Part shown: positions 34,797-47,628 of the stretch, piece by piece
Position numbering within the stretch: the stretch's first letter is position 1
Layout: each line of letters opens with the position of its first letter
Assembly: GCA_964019695.1 (NCBI GenBank)
Contig: OZ026531.1
Location: 9,681,701 to 9,745,700 of the forward strand
DNA from: Loripinus fragilis
Taxonomy: Eukaryota; Mollusca; Bivalvia; Lucinida; Lucinidae
Reading direction: 5' to 3'
DNA length: 64,000 nucleotides
Position numbers and translations under genes: made by a program
Notes under the pieces: generated by a model
What the model was told of the DNA's origin: nothing
Seen by the model: the letters and a program-made list of their open reading frames with translations, nothing else
The model's database searches: none

Positions 34797-35259
34797 CTAG
34801 AAAATGGAAAACAAGAACACAAATCAAAGACAGTTTTCAACCAAAAATTAACAATATCAGGAATCAGTTTCAGGATTTTTTTGCCACTTGCTTAAAACTG
34901 TAAATGATTATTTTTCTAACTTGATGCTTTACATACCAGTCAACAATTTTTCAGTCTTGTCGAGTAAATTTCCTGTCTTCCTGGGTTGAACCAGTACTAA
35001 GCAGCGAATAAAGTGTCTTGCTCAAGGACTCAGGTGAGTCTCTAACAAGAATTGCTTGCCAACTTACTTTTTTTTGCTGAAAATAAACTCTTTTTTTAGT
35101 TGTTCAGATACACGGCAAAATAGAAAATCAAACAAATTAAATTACAATACATATCATTGCATAGATTGTGTGTCAAAAATGCGTCTTTCTTTGTGAGCCA
35201 ACATTTAGGTTACTTTGAAAACAGTGTGGATTCAGATCAGCCAGCTTCTTCAGATTCTG

Positions 35260-35460
35260 TTAACTCTTTGCTTACTAGTGTCGTCTGCTGATAACCTTTG
35301 AAACCAATTTGGACCCAGATCAGGGCCGCCTGATCTGGATCCAAACTGTTTGACACTTTGACGATATTCCTGAAAGAAATTTTAAAAAAAAAAATGATTT
35401 TGAAAAATATCAGCAGACGACAAAAAAGCATGCACAATTACCCAGTAGGCAAAGAGTTAA
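35260..35460. mobile_element. fold-back MITE, family AACTCTTTGC, complete copy
   Basis: The 201-bp element has termini TTAACTCTTTGC and GCAAAGAGTTAA. Inner GTCGTCTGCTGA and TCAGCAGACGAC are also inverted, and the centre is the 'gatctggatccaaactgttt' palindrome. It is the cleanest copy of the family in the window. Confidence 0.8.
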
Positions 35461-35514
35461 TATACCCAAAGAAACATGGCAGGAAATTGTATTAAAGTAA
35501 TGACACAATGTAGT

Positions 35515-35735
35515 TTTTGTTTGTTTTAATTCGATATATCCCTGTCAACAATTTTTCAGTCATGCCGTAATGGGTCTTCCTGGGTTGAGCCAGTATTAAG
35601 CAGCAATTAAGTGTCTTGCTCAAGGATACAACATAGTGACTCTGCTGGCATTAAGACTCAAACTAGCAACGCTTCAATCCCTAGTCTAACATTACACTCT
35701 ACCAACTGAGCCACTGCGCTCTACACCAAATGTAG
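35515..35735 (-). repeat. tRNA-derived SINE, family A
   Basis: On the minus strand the head GTGGCTCAGTTGGTAGAGTG is a good A-box. The core and an AAAACAAACAAA tail follow. The B-box region is diverged. Confidence 0.75.
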
Positions 35736-36510
35736 CTCGGTAGGGATTCAAGGGATTCTCTAAACTGCTCACGAGTGGATAGGCCCAATCATCAGGACAG
35801 GATAAATTCTGGCCTTTATATTGATTACTGATAATTCGATCACACCTCGCCTATAGAGTCAATGGTAAAAAAAACGTGACATATCAAAAAATAATTCACA
35901 GTTTTGAAATTGCTAGGAAAGAGCACACTAGCTGACATCATTTGTTACTGTTAAATGATGTCAGTCATGGTTTTTACGCTTGACAGACGTTACAAATACA
36001 AGTAAACGTATGTGACACAGTCCAACTATTGACGGGAATTCTTCTACACAATGGCAGAAAGTTGGAAGAAGCTGAAGACTTCAAATGTATTTACATCGTT
36101 TATTGTGTGTTAGAATGGAAATAGATGTTCTAATGCGTGAATTGTTTAGTAATAATTCACTGTTTGTCAGTCAGTTGTACAAAGATTCGTAAATTACTTG
36201 TACACTAGAGCTGATCTATTTCATAATTACACAGGTAATAATTTGTTGATTACTCAACTCTTCTGCTGCTAATCCCAGCTAAATGTCGCCTGTGTGTCGA
36301 CTGCTGGTCCTTTTAAAATGTCTGATCTGGCTCCACACTGTTTGCATGTATACCGAAATTAATCCTTAAATAAAGAATTTACATGCACCAGAGGATTTCA
36401 CCATACAACATTTTCAGATGCATATTTTTTCATAGCAGGCGAAGGGTTAATGTAGATGGCAAAAATGAAAAATTGACAAACAATCAGAAGATTTTTTTTC
36501 TAAAACATAC

Positions 36511-36573
36511 CTAATTTTCTTGTCACTGACTTTTTCCCAGCAAGACTTATTTCTTCTGTTTCTTCGACAGTAT
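36511..36573 (-). CDS. WD40-gene exon 9
   Basis: A symmetrical phase-1 exon of 63 nt. The acceptor is TATATTTCAG and the donor TTAG/GTATGT. It encodes DTVEETEEISLAGKKSVTRK plus one residue. Its two-base entry completes the codon left by exon 8. The charged low-complexity sequence fits a linker after a structured region. A hAT-like element begins about 20 bases upstream of its acceptor. Confidence 0.6.
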
Positions 36574-36594
36574 CTGAAATATAAGTAAAATATG

Positions 36595-36977
36595 GCAATT
36601 CAAGGACTTTTCAAGGACTTCTCAAAGACTTTACTACTGTTTTCAAGAACTGAAACTTATGAAAAAATACTGATTTACACGTTAAAATTCTACTTCTGAA
36701 ATGCTAGTCCATTACTACAGATATAAGTTTAAGTAAATCAGTGTAAATTTATGGTGCCTTTATTTGGTGCAGCATATACCAAGTAAAGGCACCACAATTT
36801 TATACTGATTTAGGTCTCCAAAGACAGTGTTGAATCCATCTGTTTTTGGTAAAATTCAAGGACTTTTCAAGGTTTTTGAGTGTTTTTCAAGTACTTTTCA
36901 AGGCAAATTTTATTTTCAAGGACTTTTCATGAAAGTCTTGTATAATCAAGTACTTTTCAAGCCTGTGCGAACCCTGC
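36595..36977. mobile_element. hAT-like non-autonomous element, copy 2
   Basis: This element parallels 2707-3121 over its length and ends, on the minus strand, with CAGGGTTCGCACAGGCTTG. It shares the central 'tatttggtgcagcatat' palindrome. The left end is truncated and lies next to the splice acceptor of WD40-gene exon 9. Confidence 0.65.
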
Positions 36978-37739
36978 AATGTCACAATCCTTTTCAGAGC
37001 ATTATGCAGCATTTCATCTGAGTCATAATTCACTGTTTGTAAAAGTACCCATTTAGGGGTTTCCATTATATACTGAACCACACTTCCAACGCAAAATCAA
37101 ACAGAACCTTTAATATAAAATATATTGTTTCATCCATTGTAACGCAATTTTATCAAAAAATTAAAACACTTATTTATGAAAATGAAAGTAGAACTTCATC
37201 GGTCAGTTATTCCCTTTTAATCATAACCTGATTGGGTGAATGTCTGCCATAACCCTTGAACTGTACAATGATTTCGGCAAGACCTCATGTTTTCATTAAA
37301 GTTACATTCCTCAAACATTTTGCGTTGGAAGTGTGGGTCAGTATACAACAGGTTAATAACTTAATGTACTGTACCTATAATTACAGATTTGCATTTAAAC
37401 CTGCCAGTACCTAAATTAGTCTAAGTTCATGAATAATCCAGTTAATTATTTTGCCTCCTTTATCTCATCTATTACTGTATCTTTAACACTTTTGCATGCA
37501 CCAAAATTTTTATTGAATTTTTGCCGTCAGCATTTTGATTTTTCAAAATCTTTCTCTTTCTTTTGTTTTCATTTTTTTAATTGTAATAGAGTGTGGAAAA
37601 TTTGGATCCAAATCAAGCCTGACATTTTGTCAGTTCTGATCTGGGTCCGAACTGTTTGGAAAGGTTATCAGCAGAGGACACCGGCAGGTAAATCATAAGC
37701 TGAAAATGTAAATCTTTATAATAATTACCAAACCACTTA

Positions 37740-38800
37740 AATACAATAGAAGTAATACAAAAGGAAGACACTCTGGGACCTCAAGATGCATCCACATACC
37801 AAATTTGGGAATTCTGTGTCAAACCAGAGAACCAACAGTCCTGTAAATGCTCACCTGACTATTGGTCTGAAGCACAATGAGCAATTTTGACAAAATTTTA
37901 CCTTGCTGTAAAATAGGTGAAGGTCAAACCAGTCTTATCATTTATACTATTAAATGACTATGCAACAAGTTTCTCGATTCAAACGCCTAAAGGGCCAAAT
38001 TTGACCTTGCCGTAAAATAGGTCATGGTAATCTCAGGGTCTTCATTTATATCAATGAGCTGACAATGCTGCATGCTAAGTTTCAAGATCATAGGACTTCT
38101 GGTTCTGGAGAAGAGATTTTAAAGGCTTTTACCATATATTGGCATGGCGGCCATCTTGGTCATGTGACCAAGAGGATTTTTACAAAATCTATGTTCCCAC
38201 TTCCCAAGAATGCCCCACATTAAATTTGGCTTTGATTGGCCAAGCAGTTTAAGAGAAAAAGATCTTTTGAAAATAATGGTCATATACGTGTATATAGTCC
38301 TGTGGCAGGGGCAGACAACCCCCTAGCATCATTTTTTTTTTTTTCAAAAATATAAATTTTCTGTTAATTTGGCCATTTGCTGCAAGTTTTACCCTTTAAA
38401 TGACTTTGTAACAGTTTTAAGCATTTATCTGCATAGGCGGCCAAATTTGACCTTGCCGTAAAATAGGTCATCATTACAGGTTCATCATTTATATAAACTT
38501 TGTAGACCTTGAGTGTTGGATGCTGCATGCCAAGTTTCAAGATCATAGGACTTCTGGTTCTGGAGTAGAAGATTTTAAAGGTTTTTACCATGTATTGGCA
38601 TGGCGGCCATCTTGGTCATGTGACCTAGCCCATTTATATAAACTTTGGTTCCCCCTTCCCAAAGATGCTTCACATAAAATTTGTCTTAGATTGACTAAGT
38701 CGTTTCAGAGATCTTTGAAAATGGTGGACGATGGATGGACGCCCGCTCGATGGGTATACTATAAGCTCACCTTGTGAGCCTAATGGCTCATGTGAGCTAA
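37740..38800 (+). repeat. Tandem-core element ending in a stem-loop (family 2)
   Basis: Two imperfect units of about 480-500 bp share 'tttgaccttgccgtaaaata', 'atcataggacttctggttctg' and 'ttggcatggcggccatcttgg'. Downstream come a 'gatggatggac' stretch and a hairpin with arms AGCTCAC..TGTGAGCC and GGCTCA.TGTGAGCT (about 38762-38798). It has the same layout as the elements ending at 51900 and 57830. Confidence 0.65.
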
Positions 38801-39438
38801 TAATATAGGCTTTGGGAATGATTATTCTAGAAGTGAGGCCAGAGGTCAAGGTCACAGTGACACCCAAAATACAGCACTCTGCAACCCCAAGATGCATCCA
38901 AATTTCGGATTTCTACCAGAGATATGCTCTGGACGATGTGAATGGACACTAAGGACAGAGTGATTACTACTTTGGGAGCATAAAAAACAGCATGACAAGG
39001 GTTAAGATAGGATGATAAAATGTCTGACAGTATAAAGTACAGAAATCAATAGAATGACAAAATGTTTTACATTGATTCTGCTAATATAGCCATGTAATTA
39101 AAGAAAGCCTCGCAAACATCAGTAATATCATTAAAAATTAAAGTTTCTCGTTTGTTTCATTGCTATATAGCATGATACCTTCTCATACCAACACACGACA
39201 AGCTAATTTCCAAGTCCTTTGTAACTGATGGGCACAAGTAACTATGCATCTGCAACATCCCATCAAGGTCTGTCCTGCTTTGGATCAAAACCATTTGACA
39301 CTCTGATAGTGTTCTTGAAATATTTTTGTAAAATTTAGAAAAAAAGTCAGCAAATGACAACAAAAGCATGAAAAATTACTCAGCATGCAAAGAGTTGAAT
39401 GTTCTGCGTGGCATAAAAGTTGTAATGTGTTAACCCAC

Positions 39439-39749
39439 CTGTAGCTGAAGACTGAGCCACTGATTTAATTCCTAACTTGAATTTATTTTTTCCCTTTGCC
39501 CAATTCACAAGACGATCAGCAAAATCCTTCCTGATGACCCGTGTTGTACCTCCGTCGACAAAAATAACAAATTTCTCCGCGGAAACTTTTTCAGTAGCCT
39601 TCTTGAGTTTTTCTATGACCTCCTCTTCTATTTTCTGTTTTCTTCTCTCTAATATGTCAACTGGGTATTTTCTAACCTTATCAAGGTCCAACCTGGAATA
39701 TATGGGGCAGTTCTTGAGATTTTGGTACTTATCGCATATGCGCCAAAGC
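39439..39749 (-). CDS. WD40-gene exon 8 (helical, lysine/glutamate-rich)
   Basis: This exon of 311 nt enters in phase 2 and leaves in phase 1, both matching neighbours. It starts LWRICDKYQNLKNCPIYSRL, then a charged probable coiled-coil segment, ILERRKQKIEEEVIEKLKKAT (about residues 33-60), then FVIFVDGGTTRVIRKDFADR and LVNWAKGKNKFKLG. I do not recognise a named domain. It has clear coding character, with 104 codons open. The acceptor is TATAG/TAG/G, a tandem NAG pair; either choice keeps frame. It lacks a pyrimidine tract because a MITE starts a few bases upstream. The donor is ACAG/GTGGGT. Confidence 0.65.
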
Positions 39750-39753
39750 CTAC

Positions 39754-40190
39754 TATAGCCCTTTTCATTCTGATGGTTTATCCCATACATATGGATACAA
39801 TAATTATGGAATTGTCCATTTTTGTACTTTTACCCTTAAAGCGCCAATCAAGACTGCAGCAGACGACAAATTTTGTGACATCTTTCCCAATTTTCGAAAA
39901 AATATGGTATGATATTACATGAGAATCGTCTGCCAGCAGACAATTCTCATGAAGCATCATGCCTTATTGGCTATTTTTGAAAAAGCGGCAAAATTTGAAA
40001 TTGTTGTCCATTGCAAATTATAGGTGGTACTTTAAGGGTTAATGGGTTATCTGTCAAAACTACTATAAAATGATGCATTTCTGTCCTAGAAGATTGTATT
40101 TAGCTTTGTTAGCAAATAGTGCAGATGCATTAAGCGGCATTTCATCTGGTTCTTCACTGTTTCCCTAAATATGTATTAAGGAGTCACTAG
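39754..40190. mobile_element. fold-back MITE of the ATGAAATGCC family, interrupted
   Basis: The left part begins 'cccttttcattctgatggtt' as in the copy at 53920, and the right part has 'gcatttcatctggttcttca' as in 46840-47115. A 206-bp Harbinger-like MITE is inserted at 39833-40038. The left end lies directly against the splice acceptor of WD40-gene exon 8. Confidence 0.65.
39833..40038. mobile_element. Harbinger-like MITE, copy 3, nested
   Basis: The termini are CCCTTAAAGCGCC and GGTACTTTAAGGG, flanked by TTA on both sides (39830-39832 and 40039-40041). A TWA target duplication is typical of PIF/Harbinger elements. The inner inverted motif GCAGCAGACGACAAA and the central hairpin match copies at 32714 and 33624. 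Confidence 0.75.
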
Positions 40191-40194
40191 TTTT

Positions 40195-40490
40195 GCTTGG
40201 TTTGATGCTAAATGTCCCAGTTAACAGCTATGGTCATATCAGGATGGTCAGTTCACATATAACTACACTTTTTTCCAGGTCAGACTTGACTAAGTGGTTA
40301 ACCATTACTTTGTACATTTGCTTTCACTTGTAACTGGCAACAACCCTTCTTGGATCAGTGGAAGGAGGATGATGACAGCAAAAATTATTCCATGTTCAAT
40401 CTCCACGAAAGTATGGGACCGGGCCAGATTCAAACTTGTGACCCCTGGATCTGCAGTTTAAATTGCTACCAATTGTGGTATTGGGCCCAG
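40195..40490 (-). repeat. tRNA-derived SINE, family B
   Basis: This is the minus-strand relative of 53595-53930. It shares 'aaagtatgggacc', 'aacaacccttcttg', 'gtggttaaccattac' and 'ctatggtcat' blocks in order, with the tRNA-like head at the right end ('gacccctggatctgcag'). Confidence 0.7.
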
Positions 40491-41067
40491 TCCAGTTCAT
40501 GAGATTTTCATGGAACTTATCACATACCTTCTTTAACCCTTTATGCACTAATGGATTCTTCCTTCTGGTACGATAAAATAAACTCTGGATGGTCCATAGT
40601 ATATATTGAGGGGTGACAGGTTATAATAAAAAAAAAAAAAAAATTGTCTTAGCGAACTGTACAGACCCTGATGAAATGCCACATGATGTGGCATTTTTTC
40701 TGGGTCTTCACTGTATTTACAAGTCACTAGTATACAAAAGGTTAAACATCCATGCTTGCATATCCAGTGAGTCTAGATGTCAAAATTTTTGTCTGAATCT
40801 TCATCTTCATCCATACCTTGTATATGCGAGTCTGGTGAGTCTGCCCACTGGTGTTCCCTCGTCCTCGCATTCATTGCTCAACTATGACATAAGTATCAAA
40901 ATCTCAAGTGCGTGTTTATATGAATAATTATGCTAAGAGTTATGCCTATTTTAAGAAAAAGGGGACAACTGTCCTCAGAACTCAAATCATAGAATAATGA
41001 AGCTAACATAACAATATCCATGGAAACAATTTATTGCAAAAGGGGGAGGGGGAAGGAGTTGACATAC

Positions 41068-41117
41068 CTTGGTGTTACACTGTGGTCAAAATTTACTGGC
41101 AATTCTCGCCCATCATC
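41068..41117 (-). CDS. WD40-gene exon 7
   Basis: This 50-nt exon enters in phase 0 and leaves in phase 2. The acceptor is AATGTTTCAG and the donor CCAAG/GTATGT. It encodes DDGRELPVNFDHSVTP plus two bases. It has no recognisable motif. Its place is fixed by phase, as it is the only fit between exons 6 and 8. Confidence 0.6.
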
Positions 41118-42110
41118 CTGAAACATTACAATGCAAACATTACAATTCCACAGGTTTAGATAAACAAAAATGTTCAGCGTAAACAGTTACTTGTAAATAT
41201 TTTCTTACCCATAATTTTTAACATATGTTGTGAATGTTCAATAGAGTCATCTCATTGAGATACCCACAACATATGTGTTGGTTGAGAAATAAAAAAAAAA
41301 AAAAATTCTGCAATGTACTGTTAACTAAATTCCTGAATTCCATTGCTAATTCTCATTAATGATTGTATAAATGATATTTATTTTGTGTAAGATGAAAATA
41401 CTAATATTTAGCAGATATAGTGCTTATGAGATGAGCAAATTAGTAAATTTCTGAAATTTATATCTTGGACTAGTTCCAGAGGAGCATTGTCAACGTCAAC
41501 CTAAAAGCCTTTAAAATTAGTCAGACTCATATGTTTTTGACATGTTTGCATGATTTGTGGTCTGTTTGTTCAATATGACTTCCAATAGGAAACATTTATT
41601 TCATTATATTCAAATTTCAGTATAAAATATTATAGCATACCTGATTGGTGATATATTTGTAAGAGATGACAAAAATATGGCTTTTTATATGTCATCTAGG
41701 GACTAACATGAGTACATTCCTGGCTACCCCTACGTAACCATATCTTGCAGATATACAATATACAAATTAGAATGACAGAACATTATTGATCACGTGACGT
41801 CACGTCTGGGAGCGGTATAACACTATGCAATAAAATCGATACTACTGATTTAAAGATTTTCGGGAAACGTAATGACGTCCATTATAAGGTTGCGTATAAT
41901 AAGGGAATACCTTGACTTTTTATGTATTTTTAATGTCACATGATAAATATAATCTAATATTGGTGCTCCTGTATTATTGAATTTATTAAACTTGTTGCGA
42001 AAAAGAAATAAAATGCTCGGCAAGCCTCGCATTTTATCTCTTTTCCCCAACTCCATTAATAAAATCAATAAAACATGAACACTCATGTAAGATCCTCTAT
42101 TTTTTTTTAC

Positions 42111-42186
42111 CTTGACCTTCTTAAAAGCTGTATGAATGAGTCTCCGTAGATTATCTACAGGAAGATAGTTCACCACAGAAACAGAA
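42111..42186 (-). CDS. WD40-gene exon 6
   Basis: This 76-nt exon enters in phase 2 and leaves in phase 0. The acceptor is ATCTTTTCAG and the donor CAAG/GTAAAA. It encodes SVSVVNYLPVDNLRRLIHTA and FKKVK. A hydrophobic strand then YLP just after a WD40 strand fits the end of the propeller in this family, after which a helical region begins. It joins exon 5 in frame across a 10.6-kb intron. Confidence 0.65.
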
Positions 42187-45100
42187 CTGAAAAGATAAAC
42201 AGAAAATAAGGATTCCGATCCCTATCATCACCCCCTTACAGTGGTAACTAACCCTCAAAGCACCAATCATGACTGCCAGGGGCGTGCCTATGTGTACACA
42301 AATACACATGTGTGTACAACTTGACGAAGCACGTATAGGTTTTTTAGTTACACATCTTTTAAAAAGCGGCCATTCAAAAATAGACAAAAACCGATCTTAA
42401 TGACAAATTGTAGCTTAATGAAGGTCGAAAGTATTGCAGAATGCTCCCCTTGGAGCATTCTGCAATATGTTTGACCTGCATTAAGCGATAATTGGTCTTG
42501 AAAGCCAATTTTGGTCTTCTTTTGGAGTAGTTGCATGTATTAAGGGCTAATTTTAGCCCTTTGAAATGCCCTAATACCATTGCCTGCCACAGGGCGTCAC
42601 CCCATACAGGGAGAGTACACCCAGACCCCCTTAAAAGTGCGTACTCTATAAAATGTCTCAGGAACGCGCCTGACTGCAACTAATGCATAAAGGGTTAATG
42701 TATTGTGATCTAATTAATTCCTGTAGAATTTTTAAAAAAGCAGAGATTGAATCAGTGTGGATCCTGATCAGCTCACTTCTGAGAAGCCAGCTGATTTGGA
42801 TGTACATATACTCTCTTTACAACATTATTTACTAGGTTAAGCATGATAATCGGCTAAGTCTTGTTTAAAATTTCAAAAGTGTACTTAAACTTTCATTTGT
42901 TTAAAAGATAACACTATAACAGAAATAATTTATAACTGATGAGCCAGCCTAAATATAACAGGTCTGCAGGAAAGCCTGGTTTTCTCAAGACAAGGCCCAT
43001 ATATCTTAAGAAAATTTATTTACAATAATTTCAATGTCTGTCTGCTACTTTATCACCCCATCCAATATATCTATCAGCTGTTAATGCTTTGCATGCTGGG
43101 TAATCTGTTGTCGTCTGCTAACTTTTTTCAAAATTAACTTTTTCAAAAAATTCTTTCAGGAACACTATTAGAGTGTCAAACAGTTTGGATCCAGATCAGG
43201 GCCGACATTCTGTCGGTCCTGAACTGGGTCCAAACTGTTTGCAAAGGTTATCAGCAGACGGCGCTGGAAGTCACCCGCTTAAAAGCTTGGGTGTAATAAC
43301 AAGAGTCATCAATTTACCGGTGTGAGAAAACTTTAGGCCAGCCAATTTTTACAAGATAATCTTTAAACCTCAAACAATAGAAATGACAATACTTTTAAAA
43401 TTTTCTGGCAGAATGCAAATGTACGCAGATTACCATCAGACCATCGACTCCACATTACACTTCGTCTCTGCCATTAATTACTAGTATGGTGCCCACTCTT
43501 TGCCTACTAGTGTCATCTGCTGATAACTTGGACCCACATCTGACAAGGTATAAATCGCACCTGATCTGGATCCAAACTGTTTTACACTCTGAAAGAATTT
43601 TTCAAAAAATTGATTTTGAAATACAATCAGCAGACGACAAAAAAGCATGCAAATTACCCAGTAGGCAAAGATGTAAAAATAAAAACCTCTTCAGAAATTT
43701 CCCTTCTTCCTCTCTGCATGTCATTACAAATGGTTGACATTTGTTAAATGTTTATGAAAGACTTCAAAGAGTTTTTTTTAAGTTATAAAATAGAGGACAA
43801 AAAAGTATAGCAAAATCATATATATCCATTTTCAAAGGGCCATAACTCTAAAAATGCATAATCAATAATTACAGTTCTTGCGCTCTGCACATCGTCTCAT
43901 GATGTTCTACATTTGTGTAAGGTTTCTAGAAAATACCTCTGAAGGGTTTAAAGTTACACACCTATTTTCAAATGTCAAAGGGCCATAACACCAAAAATGT
44001 AATTTACAGAACAATGGCAAAAAGCAGTCAGGTAACTACCGAGGTGGAACAAATGATAAACCCGGTCCAACCATTTGAAATCCTCTGCCTTTATCATAGG
44101 GTCATAATGGTGATTAGGTGATAAATAAGTGTAATTATTTTGACAGCTGTGCCAATTAAGAGTCGCTGATAAGCATTAACTGAGTAAAAATGTTGAAAAG
44201 ATTATAAAATAAGATGTTTTAAATTGATTTGGAATATTCTGAGTCATATTTCAAGAAAAAATGCTTTCCAATATTTGCAATAAAAGCAGGGATAAAAACC
44301 GAGGAGACCCAACTATTTGGACCTAGTTGTTCTGAGAGAGTAGTCAAGGGAGAAAACTGACTGCTGTCTCCCATTCTTGCATTCAACATGAGGCTTTGCT
44401 TTCGTGTTAAGTTACGTGAAGTTATCAGAAATGTTTTGGAAACATCTTTATTGCAAAATCTACTATTCTCATCTGTTAAAGGGCCATAACTCCAAAAATA
44501 TGTAATTCAAATTTAACTCTCCTTGCATTCTACAGATGTAAGAATAATGATTTACATTTGTTAAGGTTTCATGAAAACATCTGAAGAGTTAATGTACTAT
44601 GGAATGGACACAATGTTCTTTCCCTTAAAAGTCTAAGGGGCCTTTGTTATTGTTTTTAAATATCCTATGAAAATGAAATAATTTGGTCTCAGTGTGACCC
44701 AATTATTTCATTTTCATGGGATATATTTAAGAATAATGACATAAATCAGCAAAGCCAACCCCATACCTTTATACATATGAACCCCCTTTCCAGATATCCT
44801 GGATTCGCCCCTGTAAACAGTTTTCTATTATTTGCCATCATTTTACATTCTTATCATAACATTTTCATGGAATTTAAATTTCAACAAATCAATTAATATT
44901 AACATAAAAACATTAAACGGCAAAATAAAATTGTGCAAAAAATATAACAATCTTATAAATATATATCCTCACATTAACAGCTTATCCAAAACAAGAACTA
45001 TTTCGAAATGATCCTGTGCCAAGTATCCTGTCAAACCCAAACTGAAACATCAAAGTTTAATCTAACTGATCAAGACAATTGATCAGAAATGAATCCACAG

Positions 45101-45255
45101 AAAAAGCAACCTTCTTCATTAAGTTTACTGTTTTGATGCAAGACTGGAGGAAACTTAACATGAGAAAACATCCCTTTCTTGTCAAATGGAATTATACTTT
45201 GAAGTCTGTATGAGGGAAACCAGTAAAAGGGTATAGTCCATACCCGGATGAGATG

Positions 45256-45436
45256 CAGTGGCGGATCCAGAAGGGGATTCAGGGGGTTCGTTTGAACCCC
45301 CCTCTTTGCCCCGTTTTTAAATATCCTATGAAAATGAAATTATTTGGTCTCATAAAATTGAGAGAAAATCAGCAAAGCCAACCCCCACACCTTTATATAT
45401 ATGAACCCCCTTTCCAGAAATCCTGGATCCGTCCCT
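45256..45436. mobile_element. MITE with CAGTGGCGGATCCAG termini
   Basis: The left end is CAGTGGCGGATCCAGAAGGGG and the right end is its inverse, with mismatches (CCCTTTCCAGAAATCCTGGATCC). This terminus is widespread in animal hAT-type MITEs. A related, less complete copy lies at about 44640-44815. No 8-bp target duplication is obvious. Confidence 0.65.
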
Positions 45437-46839
45437 GAGATTTGTCATAGTATTGCTTAATTAAAATCAATCATCAAAGACCGAAATAAAAATTTATTGG
45501 AAAAAATCAAAACTTTTTAATTTTAAATTTAAGTTTATAATAAACTCTAAATAGAGTACTCATTGTTTTAACTCTTTGCATGCTGGGTAATTTATTATGC
45601 CTTTGTTGTCTTCTGCTAACTTTTTTCAACATTAATTTGTTTTTGAAAAAATCTTTCAGGAACGTGTGTCAAACGATTTGGACCCAGATCAGGACCAACA
45701 CTCTGTTTGCAAAAGTTATTAGAAGACGACAAAAATCCGGCCACTTGCAACATAAGGGTTAAATTGAAGAAAAAAAATACACACCCTAATGCTTGGTTTG
45801 AGTCTTAATCTACCTCCATACTCTGCAAGCAGTGATATCTGGCGAGACTGCATGGGTGTGCAGGCTCACCTGAGTCTTTGCTGCTCTCCATTGCTTGTTT
45901 GGGTTGATTCTTTACGTCCCAGTCAACAATTTTTCAGTCATGTTGGGACGGGTCTTCCACAGTTGAATCAGTACTAAGCAGCGGATAAAGTGTCTCTCTC
46001 TCTGATGTGATAAGTACTAAAATCTCATATGATGGCTCATTTGCAGACTTATAAACTAAAAGTCTCATGAGATATGACTTTTTATTCATATCTATATTGT
46101 TTTGTTTTTTTTATTAATATTAATGTCTTTTAACTAAATTTATCATTCCTCTCAAATACTTTTTTCTTCTTCTACTATCTCATCAGATGTTTAAGCCAGC
46201 ATAAATTAAAATTCTGGTCTGGAATGTAAGCACAATTAAGATATGGTAGTGGTTGGTAGGGATTCATAGGGACAATATCAACATCCATGACTGATTTCAG
46301 TCTAGCTCATTTGTTGTAAGCAATGTACGTGATTTTGAAATTAAAGCGGATATTGATAAAACAATACAAGTTAGGAAAACAATGTACACATTAATCCTGT
46401 TCAAATTTAAATACTTATGAATGGGTAAACACAAATATTGAAGAGAATAATGAGATTTTGTTAAAATGTTTTAATGTTTAAATATTTAATGATATCAATC
46501 AAAGGTCAATAGAGGTCAGGGAGCTTGTATAAACCCATATCCAGTTGATTATCACAAAATTCTGCATTTCACCAAATCAGCTAGTTCCTTGATTTGCCCA
46601 ATTGTGGCAGAAATTGTAAAGATTTGCTATGCAAACAGTGTAGATCCTGATCAGCTGGCTTAGAAGCCAGCTGATAAGGATCTCACTGTTTGCTCAGGTG
46701 TGATGTATTTGATAACAGCCGGATAAAGGGCAGGTAATGTAATATGCCAGTATAAGACAAAAACCCACCCTAAGAAAATACAATAGGCCAATTTGTTATA
46801 AACCTTTGCTCTAATGGTGAAACAACTAGCACGCACCTT

Positions 46840-47115
46840 TTTGTATCTATAAGCCCTTTTCAGACAAATGGAGTTTTCAATAAAGCTGCATACAATTAAG
46901 TCAGGATGGGCCATTGTATATATTAAGGGGGTCACAGGTTATGATTTCCACGAAATATTGTATTCTTTCTCTGAAGATTGATTTTGTCTTTGCAAACAGT
47001 GCAGACCCTGATGAAATGCCGCCATATGTGTCATTTCATCTGGGTCTTCACGGTTTGCAAAAGTAACCGTGCAGAGGTTTCCAGTATACAAGGGGTTGAT
47101 CTCCAACACTTGTCC
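46840..47115. mobile_element. fold-back MITE, ATGAAATGCC family
   Basis: The central palindrome 'gaccctgatgaaatgccgcc' faces 'tcatttcatctgggtcttca'. The left arm begins near 'aagcccttttcagacaaatgg'. Relatives lie at 40535-40750, 53920-54135, 54270-54500 and 56270-56515. Confidence 0.65.
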
Positions 47116-47397
47116 AGAAAGGGGAAACAATGGGCATATACATCTTACCCCCACCCCTACTGAATTTAAGAAACCTATTTTTCATCAGCATCCAACATTG
47201 CTGTCCAAATTTTTACCAACCCCACTAATAAGAAGCTAAATTCACACCAGCATCCAAAGCTGTCCCAGCTGATAATAAGAATTTGGACCGAGGTTATAAA
47301 AAAATTCATGCTCATCTCAATTGAGCATGAAATTTATCATGCTATTAAATACATCATCCAAGAGATTTAAAGTAAAAATATATATTGATATATTGAG

Positions 47398-47628
47398 CCG
47401 CGGCACGAGATTTCCAACAATGTGGTATGTGCGACCAGCGAAGCCTCAGATCAGCCTGCGCATATGCGCAGTCTGATCAGAGCCTTTGCTTGTCGCTTTA
47501 ATATTCTACGACTCTTAGGCTACTGATCAAATCATTTGGAGTTTCTAAGCTTAAAAGAAGGCTGCACAGGCTGATGTGAGTCTACATTTGTCGAAATACC
47601 ACATTGTTGGAAATCACATGTCACGGCT
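47398..47628. mobile_element. MITE, family GAGCCGCGACATGAG, complete copy
   Basis: The ends are GAGCCGCGGCACGAGATTTCC and, inverted, GGAAATCACATGTCACGGCTC. The interior has two palindromes with 'cagcctgcgcatatgcgcag'. It is about 231 bp and is the uninterrupted reference for the split copy at 47932-49870. Confidence 0.8.

Noticed and set aside
35080..35090. TTTTCAG/CAAAAAAAA/GTAAGT, a possible 9-nt exon
   Set aside because: It would keep frame, but such a sequence arises easily by chance and encodes only lysines.
45814..45847. Possible 34-nt microexon between WD40-gene exons 5 and 6
   Set aside because: Acceptor and donor look fair, but including it breaks the phase with exon 6, while exons 5 and 6 join directly in frame.
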